From Comamonas sp. (GTDB lineage Bacteria > Pseudomonadota > Gammaproteobacteria > Burkholderiales > Burkholderiaceae_C), in assembly GCA_019236485.1 (NCBI GenBank), contig JAFAIY010000030.1, forward strand, positions 1 to 5,388: a stretch of 5,388 nucleotides of DNA, given 5' to 3'. The position numbers and the translations under genes were made by a program. This document shows positions 1 through 4,998 of this stretch, piece by piece. Numbering within the stretch: position 1 is the first letter of the stretch; each line of letters opens with the position of its first letter. The notes below the pieces were generated by a model that worked only from the letters and a program-made list of their open reading frames with translations, made no database searches and was not told the origin of the DNA.

Positions 1-1
1 G

Positions 2-403
2 CTGCAGACCGAGCAGATGGGCCGCTCGCTGACCGAATGGCTGAAAAACCGCTATGCCGCGGAGCCAGCCCGGCAGGCCTCCATCGCCTGGCTGGCCGCG
101 CAGCATGCAAGCTATCCCGTCGCGTTCTCGTTTGCCGCGCACTGCACCGGTGCATCGGCACGCGACGCGCTGCTGGCTTACGCCTTTGGCTGGGCCGAGA
201 ACATGATCCAGGCCGCCATCAAGGCCTTGCCCCTGGGCCAGAGCGCGGGCCAGCGCATTCTGGCGCGATTGACCGAGGAAATCCCCTCGGCCGTGGAGCA
301 TGCTCTGGCGCTGCCGGACGGCGCAAGACAGGCTTTCTCACCCATGCTGGCCATTCTCTCAGCCCGGCATGAACACCAATACTCTCGGCTTTTCCGCAGC
401 TGA
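2..403 (+). CDS. ureF: Urease accessory protein UreF (C-terminal part, 5' end outside window)
   Basis: UreF joins UreD/UreH and UreG in the cytoplasmic chaperone complex that inserts nickel into apo-urease, and is thought to control UreG GTPase activity. The reading frame is open from base 2 with no start in context, so the N-terminal third is cut off by the window edge; about 133 residues remain against a usual total of roughly 220-235. The visible part has the typical all-helical UreF C-terminal pattern: a [11 protein letters not shown] segment, the [22 protein letters not shown] segment (split here by the family-typical W-x-EN and K-x-x-PLGQ motifs), and the conserved tail [12 protein letters not shown], which in UreF contacts the UreH/UreD partner. 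The ATG at 17 is internal, not a start. It lies upstream of a small ABM gene and ureG in the same direction, so it is part of a urease operon extending to the left. Identification is firm; only its start is unseen. Confidence 0.95.
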   Translation: MQTEQMGRSLTEWLKNRYAAEPARQASIAWLAAQHASYPVAFSFAAHCTGASARDALLAYAFGWAENMIQAAIKALPLGQSAGQRILARLTEEIPSAVEHALALPDGARQAFSPMLAILSARHEHQYSRLFRS

Positions 404-416
404 GCCTACACACAGG

Positions 417-749
417 ATGCATGCCTTGTTCGCCGCAACGCCCCAACCGCCCTACTACGCCGCCATCTTCACCTCCCAACGCACCCCGGGAGAGCAAGGA
501 TATGGCGAGATGGCCGACCGCATGGCGGAGCTGGCCGGCCAGCAGGCCGGCTATCTGGGCGCGGAAAGCACCCGCGACGCCCAGGGCTTCGGCATCACCG
601 TGTCTTACTGGGAAAGCGAGGAAGCGATCTGCCAATGGAAGCGCAACGCCGAGCACCGGATCGCCCAGGACAAAGGCCACACCACCTGGTACCAGCACTT
701 CGAGCTCCGCATTGCCAAGGTGGAACGCGCCTACGGCATGGCCCGCTGA
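417..749 (+). CDS. Small antibiotic biosynthesis monooxygenase (ABM)-fold protein, YqjZ-like
   Basis: This encodes a predicted 110-residue cytoplasmic protein of the dimeric alpha+beta barrel ABM superfamily. The sequence shows [11 protein letters not shown] (residues 12-22) as first strand, a helix with [12 protein letters not shown] (29-40), a GYLGAES strand (45-51), and the subfamily signature [17 protein letters not shown] (59-75) followed by AEHRIAQ (78-84) and a [16 protein letters not shown] tail. The YWxSEExIxxWKxxAEH pattern resembles Bacillus YqjZ and related stand-alone ABM proteins, whose substrates are mostly unknown; some family members are cofactor-free oxygenases or haem-degrading enzymes, but I cannot assign a reaction. 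I chose ATG 417 because the conserved domain starts just after it and it lies 13 bases past the ureF stop; ATG 369 is in frame, would add 16 residues and overlap ureF by 35 bases. Neither has a clear Shine-Dalgarno, so translation may depend on ureF. Its place between ureF and ureG is noteworthy. Confidence 0.85.
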   Translation: MHALFAATPQPPYYAAIFTSQRTPGEQGYGEMADRMAELAGQQAGYLGAESTRDAQGFGITVSYWESEEAICQWKRNAEHRIAQDKGHTTWYQHFELRIAKVERAYGMAR

Positions 750-781
750 TCGCAAGCTTTTCATTGTTGAAAGAAGTCACC

Positions 782-1438
782 ATGTCGACCGCACTGCACC
801 ATATCCCCCATCGCACCAAGAAGCTGCCGCCGCTGCGCGTGGGCATTGGCGGGCCCGTAGGCTCGGGCAAGACCACGCTGCTGGAGATGCTGTGCAAATC
901 CATGCGCGACCGATGGGAGCTGATCGCCATCACCAACGACATCTACACCAAGGAAGACCAGCGCCTGCTGACCATCAGCGGCGCCCTGCCCGCCGAGCGC
1001 ATCATGGGCGTGGAGACCGGGGGCTGCCCGCATACTGCGATCCGCGAGGATGCGTCCATCAATCTGGAAGCCATCGACCGCATGCTCAAAGACTTCCCGG
1101 ATGCCGACATAGTCTTCATCGAGTCGGGCGGCGACAACCTGGCAGCCACCTTCAGCCCCGAACTCAGCGACCTGACGATTTATGTGATCGACGTGGCCGC
1201 AGGCGAGAAGATTCCGCGCAAGGGCGGGCCCGGCATCACCAAGAGCGATCTCTTCGTGATCAACAAGACCGACCTCGCGCCCTATGTGGGCGCGAATCTG
1301 GACATCATGCGCAGCGACACCGTGCGCATGCGCACCACGCCCAAGGGCCTCAAGCCCTTTGTGATGACCAACCTCAAGACGCTGGACGGTCTGGACGAGG
1401 TGGTGGCGTTTATCGAAAAACAGGGACTGCTGGCCTAG
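782..1438 (+). CDS. ureG: Urease accessory GTPase UreG
   Basis: UreG is the SIMIBI-class GTPase that carries nickel to apo-urease, with GTP hydrolysis driving metal transfer within the UreD-UreF-UreG complex. The 218-residue product shows every expected motif: P-loop GPVGSGKT (24-31), TNDIYTKED (51-59), the metal-binding CPH motif (Cys82-His84) in [13 protein letters not shown], the ESGGDN loop (114-119) and the guanine-specificity motif NKTD (161-164). The N-terminus has a short histidine-containing stretch (HHIPH, 6-10), modest next to the His-rich tails of some UreGs. Start ATG 782 is preceded by a purine-rich GAAAGAAG about five bases upstream, and the length fits the family (about 200-220). 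It follows the ABM gene after 32 bases and is the last urease gene seen. No U-tract terminator in its own direction follows; the hairpin at 1465-1484 is oriented for the opposite strand. Confidence 0.98.
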   Translation: MSTALHHIPHRTKKLPPLRVGIGGPVGSGKTTLLEMLCKSMRDRWELIAITNDIYTKEDQRLLTISGALPAERIMGVETGGCPHTAIREDASINLEAIDRMLKDFPDADIVFIESGGDNLAATFSPELSDLTIYVIDVAAGEKIPRKGGPGITKSDLFVINKTDLAPYVGANLDIMRSDTVRMRTTPKGLKPFVMTNLKTLDGLDEVVAFIEKQGLLA

Positions 1439-1460
1439 CTTCATGCAGCCTGCGCGCATG

Positions 1461-1484
1461 AAAAAGCCGCCTCGAGCGGCGGCT
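1461..1484 (-). terminator. Rho-independent terminator of the minus-strand small gene
   Basis: A 7-bp stem AGCCGCC/GGCGGCT (1465-1471 with 1478-1484), six-base loop, is followed on the minus strand by TTTTT (1465-1461). The U-tract exists only in the minus orientation, so it terminates leftward transcripts, that is, the small unit ending at 1505. The stop codon of the 25-codon ORF lies about 20 bases before the stem. It could only weakly stop ureG transcription, since the plus strand after the stem is GGACCAGAG. Confidence 0.85.
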
Positions 1485-1504
1485 GGACCAGAGAGCAGGA
1501 AGAA

Positions 1505-1582
1505 TTACTGGTTGGCGACTTCGAGGTGGAACTCGCGCGCTTCCTGGATGAAATGAATCAGGGATTCGATAGCTTGGCGCAT
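1505..1582 (-). CDS. Putative 25-residue small protein, unknown function
   Basis: A short ORF starts at ATG 1582 and stops at TAA 1505. The peptide begins MRQAIESL, continues with a mixed hydrophobic/acidic helix (IHFIQEAREF) and ends HLEVANQ. It has four Glu, two Arg and two His, no Cys, no Tyr and no Trp, and looks like one amphipathic helix with no signal peptide or membrane segment. A purine-rich AAAGAAAG lies about seven bases before the ATG, resembling the ureG start context. What supports it is its setting: a near-consensus promoter 110-130 bases upstream, an operator-like palindrome, a structured leader and an intrinsic terminator just after the stop, all on the same strand. I do not recognise the family. 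PqqA was considered because of size and the E-V near the end, but the obligate Tyr is absent. It could instead be a regulatory leader peptide or a chance ORF inside a small RNA. Confidence 0.55.
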   Translation of the reverse strand: MRQAIESLIHFIQEAREFHLEVANQ

Positions 1583-1638
1583 GGTGAACTTTCTTTATCT
1601 CAAGAGATGCACTGCAAGCGATGGACGGTGAGCATCTC
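1583..1638 (-). promoter_or_regulatory. Structured 5' leader with mutually exclusive hairpins
   Basis: In the minus-strand transcript GAGATGC (1638-1632) can pair with GCATCTC (1610-1604) in a 7-bp stem with a 21-base loop. The same ATCTC (1608-1604) can instead pair with GAGAT (1601-1597) in a tight hairpin ending 14 bases before the start codon. Only one can form at a time. A TCACC just upstream of the ATG (1587-1583) and another at 1630-1626 are both complementary to a GGTGA (1655-1651) near the transcript start. This looks like a switchable leader controlling translation of the 25-codon ORF, by inference only. Confidence 0.4.
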
Positions 1639-1654
1639 AAACACCGCAATCACC

Positions 1655-1680
1655 GGGTTTAACCTTAAGGGTTAACCCTT
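1655..1680. promoter_or_regulatory. Palindromic operator-like block at the predicted transcription start
   Basis: AAGGGTTAACCCTT (1667-1680) is a perfect 14-base palindrome. Next to it GGGTTTAACC (1655-1664) is a near copy of its core GGGTTAACCC, separated by TTAA, so two overlapping dyads are present. The block covers roughly +1 to +26 of the minus-strand promoter at 1688-1716, a usual place for a repressor. Its AT-rich core in GC-rich surroundings makes chance less likely. The binding protein is unknown. Confidence 0.5.
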
Positions 1681-1687
1681 GTTTCTA

Positions 1688-1716
1688 AGTATAAACCACA
1701 GGACGTTTTTTGCCAA
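1688..1716 (-). promoter_or_regulatory. Sigma70 promoter for the 25-codon small gene
   Basis: On the minus strand TTGGCA (1716-1711, five of six matches to TTGACA) is followed after exactly 17 bases by TATACT (1693-1688, five of six matches to TATAAT). The expected start is near 1681, giving a transcript of roughly 220 bases up to the terminator at 1461. It is the strongest promoter-like sequence I see in the window. Confidence 0.75.
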
Positions 1717-1948
1717 ACCGTCTGCTGCGCGCGGAACGCCATGGGCGTCGTTCATGTGCGGCAGAGCGCGCCGCCACGCAGCCGATATGCCTGTTTTTTG
1801 TGAAACCCGCCGGCTTCCTGCATCAAAAGCGCCGTTTTTTCGCGCTAGTCGCGGCGATTTGCACCCCAATTCGTGCACCGGCTGCTACGCTATCGCCTGT
1901 TAACAACACATATGGGTGGGCATAGATGCCGACCGGCGGGAAGTGGAA
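1717..1948. other. Intergenic region between the divergent small gene and the ridA-like operon
   Basis: No convincing gene is found here; open frames on both strands lack starts with ribosome sites and resemble nothing known. The stretch is locally richer in A/T and carries T6 runs at 1794-1799 and 1835-1840 (a third at 1706-1711 lies inside the promoter spacer). A weak extended -10 (TGcTACGCT, 1883-1891) with TTGCAC at 1859-1864 is the best available promoter for the downstream plus-strand operon, but the spacing (21 bases) is poor, so it is only a suggestion. Confidence 0.35.
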
Positions 1949-2446
1949 ATGGTGCGTGATCAAGGTTTGCAGCAGGTGGCCGATGCATTGGGCTGCCCCA
2001 TGGACGCCGACATCCAGCCCGGCGGCCACTATCGTCCCGTGGTGCGCGACGGCGCTCTGCTCTATGTGAGCGGCCAGCTGCCGCGCCTGAACGGCCAGAT
2101 CGTCTCGGTCGGCCCCGTGGCGCCCGGCGAAGCGCGCCAGGGCCATGCGACGTTGGAGCAGGCCCGCCATGCGGCGCGCATCTCGGCGCTGCGCGCGCTG
2201 ATGCTGCTGCAGCGCGAGCTGGGCAGTCTCGACGGCTTGCGCCGCGTCGGCCGCATGACGGTCTATGTTCACTGCAGCCAGGATTTCACCCAGCACAGCG
2301 AAGTCGCCGATGCAGCCTCGGATCTGCTGCACCAGGTGCTGGGCGAAGCCGGCGTGCACGCGCGCTCGGCCATAGGCGTATGCCAGCTGCCCAAGAATGC
2401 CACGGTGGAAGTGGAACTCACGGCCTCGGCCCGGGAGGCCGCATGA
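1949..2446 (+). CDS. RidA/YjgF/YER057c/UK114-family protein
   Basis: The product is a predicted 165-residue cytoplasmic Rid-family protein; canonical RidA is a trimeric imine/enamine deaminase that removes reactive 2-aminoacrylate made by PLP enzymes. Visible are GHYRPVVRDGALLYVSGQLP (27-45 region, strand-turn-strand with the GQLP motif), a central helix with ARISALRALMLLQRELGSLD, RMTVYVHCSQDF (102-113) and the C-terminal HARSAIGVCQLPKNATVEVE. Arg139 in HARSAIGV aligns with the carboxylate-binding Arg of RidA, so deaminase activity is possible. The longer length and the ASDLLHQVLGEAGVHARSA pattern fit the 'like_1' subgroup (about 150 residues) rather than E. coli RidA (128). ATG 1949 is chosen, with GGGAAGTG shortly upstream; GTG 1916 is in frame and would add 11 residues that do not fit the family. 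Its stop overlaps the next start, so the two are coupled. The exact substrate is unknown. Confidence 0.9.
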   Translation: MVRDQGLQQVADALGCPMDADIQPGGHYRPVVRDGALLYVSGQLPRLNGQIVSVGPVAPGEARQGHATLEQARHAARISALRALMLLQRELGSLDGLRRVGRMTVYVHCSQDFTQHSEVADAASDLLHQVLGEAGVHARSAIGVCQLPKNATVEVELTASAREAA

Positions 2447-2961
2447 CCGGGTCCAAACTCTCCGAGTCCAGCCTGCCGGCCGCCTGGCATATCACGGCCA
2501 TGAACCCGGCCGAAGCGCCCTGGCCGCTGCTGCTGCTGGCCGATCCCTCGCGCGAGAAGGTCAGACGCTATCTGGACGGCTCCATCTGTTTTGCGGCGCG
2601 CCAGACCGCGAACTTCACGCCCAGCGGGCTCGGGGCCTTGATCGGGGTCTGCGTGCTGCATCCCAGGGACGATGGCGTGCAGACCTGGGAGCTGATGAAT
2701 ATGGCCGTGGCCCCGGCCTGGCAGCGCAACGGCATAGGTTCGGCCCTGCTGCACCGTGCCATACGCGAGATGCGCGAGCGCGGCGTGCGGCTTCTGGAAG
2801 TCGGCACGGGCAGCTTCGGCGACCAGCTGCTGTTCTACCAGCGCCTGGGCTTTCGCGTCACCGACATCGACCGCGACTTCTTTTTACTGAACTACACCAC
2901 GCCCCTGTGGGAGCGCGGCGTGCAGCTCAAGGACATGCTGCGTCTGACGCTGGAGCTCTAG
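2443..2961 (+). CDS. GNAT-family N-acetyltransferase, YvbK-like
   Basis: This encodes a 172-residue predicted acetyl-CoA-dependent acyltransferase. The start ATG 2443 shares ATGA with the stop of the Rid gene and has GGGAGG four bases upstream, which settles the start although the frame is open further left. The order of motifs is GNAT-typical: LLLADPSREKVRRYL (30-44), strand ALIGVCVLHP (65-74), ELMNMAVAPAWQRNGIGSAL (motif A, acetyl-CoA pyrophosphate loop QRNGIG at 94-99), LLEVGTGSFGDQ (117-128) and FYQRLGFR (131-138, motif B). The closing QLKDMLRLTLEL matches the end of Bacillus YvbK-type acetyltransferases, as does LLADPS and the EVGTG strand. No substrate is established for this group as far as I know. 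Coupling to a Rid protein suggests an amine or amino-acid derived substrate, which is inference only. Confidence 0.9.
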   Translation: MTGSKLSESSLPAAWHITAMNPAEAPWPLLLLADPSREKVRRYLDGSICFAARQTANFTPSGLGALIGVCVLHPRDDGVQTWELMNMAVAPAWQRNGIGSALLHRAIREMRERGVRLLEVGTGSFGDQLLFYQRLGFRVTDIDRDFFLLNYTTPLWERGVQLKDMLRLTLEL

Positions 2962-2977
2962 GGATGGCCCTGGGCCC

Positions 2978-3009
2978 ATGAAAAAGGCGCCCCCAGGCGC
3001 CTTTTTCAT
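2978..3009. terminator. Bidirectional rho-independent terminator between convergent operons
   Basis: A perfect inverted repeat with 14-base arms (ATGAAAAAGGCGCC at 2978-2991, and its complement at 2996-3009) and a CCCA loop carries an A5 run on one side and a T5 run on the other, so it works for the GNAT transcript rightward and the DAHP synthase transcript leftward. It lies 16 bases after the GNAT stop and 15 before the DAHP synthase stop. Confidence 0.93.
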
Positions 3010-3012
3010 CCG

Positions 3013-3028
3013 ATAGGCCCAGGCCTAT
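3013..3028. repeat. Short inverted repeat over the DAHP synthase stop codon
   Basis: ATAGGCC (3013-3019) and GGCCTAT (3022-3028) form a perfect 7-bp dyad with a two-base spacer, overlapping the TAG stop of the minus-strand gene (3027-3025). It has no U-tract. It sits four bases from the bidirectional terminator and may aid 3' end stability or be incidental. Confidence 0.5.
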
Positions 3029-4173
3029 GCGACGCCCTTGGCGCGGCGCGTACGCACCGCCTGCGCCAGCTGCTCCAGCACCGGAATCGTCTGCTCCATG
3101 CTGATGCAGGCATCGGTCAGCGACACGCCGTACTGCAGCTCCTGGCCTTCCACGATGTCCTGGCGGCCTTCGTGCAGATGGCTTTCTATCATCACGCCCG
3201 TGATGCGCTTGTCACCGGCTGCCACCTGCTGCGCCACATCGGCCGCCACCTCGATCTGGCGGCGGTGCTGCTTGCTGCTGTTGGCATGGGACAGATCTAT
3301 CATCACCTGCGGCCGCAGGCCCGATTTCTCCAGCATCTCGCAGGCCGCTTGCACATGGGCGGAGTCGTAGTTGGGCGACTTGCCGCCGCGCAGAATGATG
3401 TGGCAGTCCTGATTGCCGCGGGTCTCGAAGATCGCGCTCTGGCCCATCTTGGTCATGCCCATGAAGGCATGCGAGGACTCGGCGGCCAGGATGGCATCGC
3501 TGGCCACCTTGACGCCGCCGTCCGTGCCGTTCTTGAAGCCCACGGGGCAGGACAGGCCGCTGGCCAGCTGGCGGTGGCTCTGGCTTTCCGTGGTGCGCGC
3601 ACCGATCGCGCCCCAGCTGACCAGGTCGCTGATGAACTGCGGCGACAGCAGATCCAGGAACTCGGTGCCCGCGGGCAGGCCCAGCGCCAGCACGTCGAGC
3701 AGCAGGCGGCGTGCCAGCTCCAGCCCCTCGTTGACGGCAAAGCTGCCGTCGCGATACGGGTCGTTGATATAGCCCTTCCAACCCACGGTGGTGCGCGGCT
3801 TCTCGAAATAGACGCGCATCACGATCAGCAGCTCGTCCTTGAGCGCATCCGCCTGCAGCTTGAGCTGGCGCGCATAGTCCAGGGCCTGGTCGTGATCATG
3901 GATGGAGCAAGGCCCGACCACCACGATCAGCCGGTCGTCCTGGCCATGCAGCACGCGCGAGATGGCGGCGCGGCTGGATTCGACCAGCTGCTGCGCCTCT
4001 TCGGTCACGGGCAGCCACTCCTCGAGCAGGGCAGGGGTGAGCAGCGGGCGCACGATCTTGATGCGCGTGTCGTCGATGCGGGTCTTGTCCAGCGTGGTCA
4101 GCTTGGGGCTGGCGTGCACGGCCTTGCGGACCGGTGCCGCGCCAGGAGGCAGGGGCGTCGTGGAGGAAGTCAT
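3025..4173 (-). CDS. aroG: 3-deoxy-7-phosphoheptulonate synthase (DAHP synthase, class I AroG/AroF type)
   Basis: This cytoplasmic enzyme condenses phosphoenolpyruvate and erythrose 4-phosphate to DAHP, the first step of aromatic amino acid synthesis. The 382-residue product lines up with E. coli AroG without gaps at a constant offset of 28: metal ligands Cys89 (GPCSIHD), His296 (SHANSSKQ), Glu330 (MIESHL) and Asp354 (LTDACIS) correspond to AroG C61, H268, E302 and D326. Also present are RVYFEKPRTTVGWKG (120-134), GARTTESQ (191-198) and GFKNGTDG (212-219). The effector pocket is kept (Asp34, Asp35, Ile38, Pro178, Gln179, Ser208, Phe237), but Gly239 replaces AroG Ser211, which points to tyrosine sensitivity. 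Start ATG 4173 is preferred over ATG 4263, whose 30 extra residues lack resemblance; even so the N-terminus is about 28 residues longer than AroG and low in complexity. A weak GACAAT -10 (4185-4180) lies almost at the ATG. The symbol could equally be aroF. Confidence 0.96.
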   Translation of the reverse strand: MTSSTTPLPPGAAPVRKAVHASPKLTTLDKTRIDDTRIKIVRPLLTPALLEEWLPVTEEAQQLVESSRAAISRVLHGQDDRLIVVVGPCSIHDHDQALDYARQLKLQADALKDELLIVMRVYFEKPRTTVGWKGYINDPYRDGSFAVNEGLELARRLLLDVLALGLPAGTEFLDLLSPQFISDLVSWGAIGARTTESQSHRQLASGLSCPVGFKNGTDGGVKVASDAILAAESSHAFMGMTKMGQSAIFETRGNQDCHIILRGGKSPNYDSAHVQAACEMLEKSGLRPQVMIDLSHANSSKQHRRQIEVAADVAQQVAAGDKRITGVMIESHLHEGRQDIVEGQELQYGVSLTDACISMEQTIPVLEQLAQAVRTRRAKGVA

Positions 4174-4314
4174 CCCGCTATTGTCGCGCCCTGCGCCCGC
4201 CCCCTGCGGCGGCTGCGGTAAGCGGGCTGCAGCCGCCAGCCAGGCAAGGCTGGACGGCGTCACGCCCTGCCCCCGGTAGACTGGCGGCCCCTAGAAGACC
4301 GGACGCCACCGACC
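4174..4314. promoter_or_regulatory. Divergent intergenic region with a 9-bp inverted repeat
   Basis: This short region must hold the promoters of both the DAHP synthase gene (leftward) and the YcxB-like gene (rightward). GGCGGCTGC (4208-4216) and GCAGCCGCC (4229-4237) form a perfect 9-bp dyad with a 12-base spacer, extendable through G-U pairs in RNA. A GACAAT hexamer (4185-4180, minus) and TAGACT (4277-4282, plus) are possible -10 elements, but neither has a fitting -35. The dyad could be an operator or a leader hairpin; regulators such as TyrR-type proteins are not suggested by any recognised motif. Confidence 0.35.
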
Positions 4315-4977
4315 ATGGAACTGCTGTTCACCATCACCCCGGCCCACACCGAGTGCCGGCTGCAGGCCGCGCTGCAGCGCGAGATGCAGCAGCACGCGCG
4401 ACAACAGGCCGCTCTGCAGGCCCGGATGGCAGGCTGGCAGGAGCGCTGGCTCGCCCCGCTGCTGCTCTGCCTGGGCCTGGGCGGCGGCCTGCTGGCCATC
4501 GCTCGGCCGGGCCAGCCGCTGAGCCCCGAAAAAATCATCGCCATGCTGGTCTCGACCGTGCTCTGCGTCCTGCTGTGGAAGCGCTACTCAGCGCGCCTGC
4601 TCAGCGCGTTGCGTGCGCACCGAGCCACGCGCCAGGCGCCGCTGCAGGGCCTGCACAGCAAGCTGGTGCGCGCAGGCCTGCGGGCTCGCCTGCGGCGCCT
4701 GGAGGGCGGCTACCGCCTGCAACTGGACGATCAGGGCTTCACGCTGATCCACGACCGGGGTGCACGGGAGCGGCTCGAATGGGCGCAGATCGCGCGCCTG
4801 CAGGCCACGCCCGACTTCTACAAGGTGGCCTGCGCCCGGCTCGCGGCCAAGGGCAAGGCCTACCATATCCCCCGCCACAGCGATGCCATGGACCCGGCCG
4901 CCTACCGGCAGGGATTGGCACTGTGGCTGAGCAAATGTCCGGTGGCGCCGGAGACGCCAGCCGCCATGGAGCGCTGA
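4315..4977 (+). CDS. YcxB-like membrane protein, unknown function
   Basis: The 220-residue product is a predicted inner-membrane protein. An amphipathic, Gln/Arg-rich N-terminal helix (about 14-45, possibly coiled coil) is followed by two membrane segments, about 46-63 (LAPLLLCLGLGGGLLAIA) and 73-89 (KIIAMLVSTVLCVLLWK), with a short loop RPGQPLS between them, then a basic helix (89-130, rich in Arg) and a C-terminal soluble domain. That domain, YRLQLDDQGFTLIHDRG...LEWAQIARLQATPDFYKVACA...KGKAYHIPRH (133-188), has the layout of the YcxB-like C-terminal domain: a strand with D-x-GF, a W-x-x-I strand, TPDFY, and a KAYHIP strand. Both soluble parts are predicted cytoplasmic. No function is known to me. 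ATG 4315 is the natural start; the upstream Shine-Dalgarno is poor. It converges on the SMR gene with only 21 bases between stops and no visible terminator. Confidence 0.75.
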   Translation: MELLFTITPAHTECRLQAALQREMQQHARQQAALQARMAGWQERWLAPLLLCLGLGGGLLAIARPGQPLSPEKIIAMLVSTVLCVLLWKRYSARLLSALRAHRATRQAPLQGLHSKLVRAGLRARLRRLEGGYRLQLDDQGFTLIHDRGARERLEWAQIARLQATPDFYKVACARLAAKGKAYHIPRHSDAMDPAAYRQGLALWLSKCPVAPETPAAMER

Positions 4978-4998
4978 TTCACCGCGCACGGGCGGCGC

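Noticed and set aside
421..1461. A 346-codon plus-strand frame across the ABM gene and ureG
   Set aside because: It overlaps two conserved genes in another frame and its translation is repetitive Arg/His/Pro-rich sequence with no family resemblance.
1505..1582. The 25-residue ORF as a PqqA-type PQQ precursor
   Set aside because: Size fits and there is Glu near the C-terminus, but the Tyr that must cross-link with Glu is absent and no pqq gene is nearby.
1410..1649. A 79-codon minus-strand ORF over the same region
   Set aside because: It runs through the terminator hairpin and into ureG, has an Arg/Ser-rich composition without family likeness, and is out of frame with the better supported 25-codon ORF.
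1825..1845. AGCGC...GCGCT around a T6 tract as an intrinsic terminator for ureG read-through
   Set aside because: The U-run lies within the loop rather than after the stem, so the geometry is wrong.
1672..1878. A 68-codon minus-strand ORF in the intergenic region
   Set aside because: It begins at GTG without a ribosome site, covers the strong promoter and part of the operator, and shows no recognisable domain.
3172..4221. A 349-codon plus-strand frame opposite the DAHP synthase gene
   Set aside because: It is an antisense shadow of a fully conserved gene; its His/Gln/Ala-rich translation is typical of a GC-rich complementary frame.
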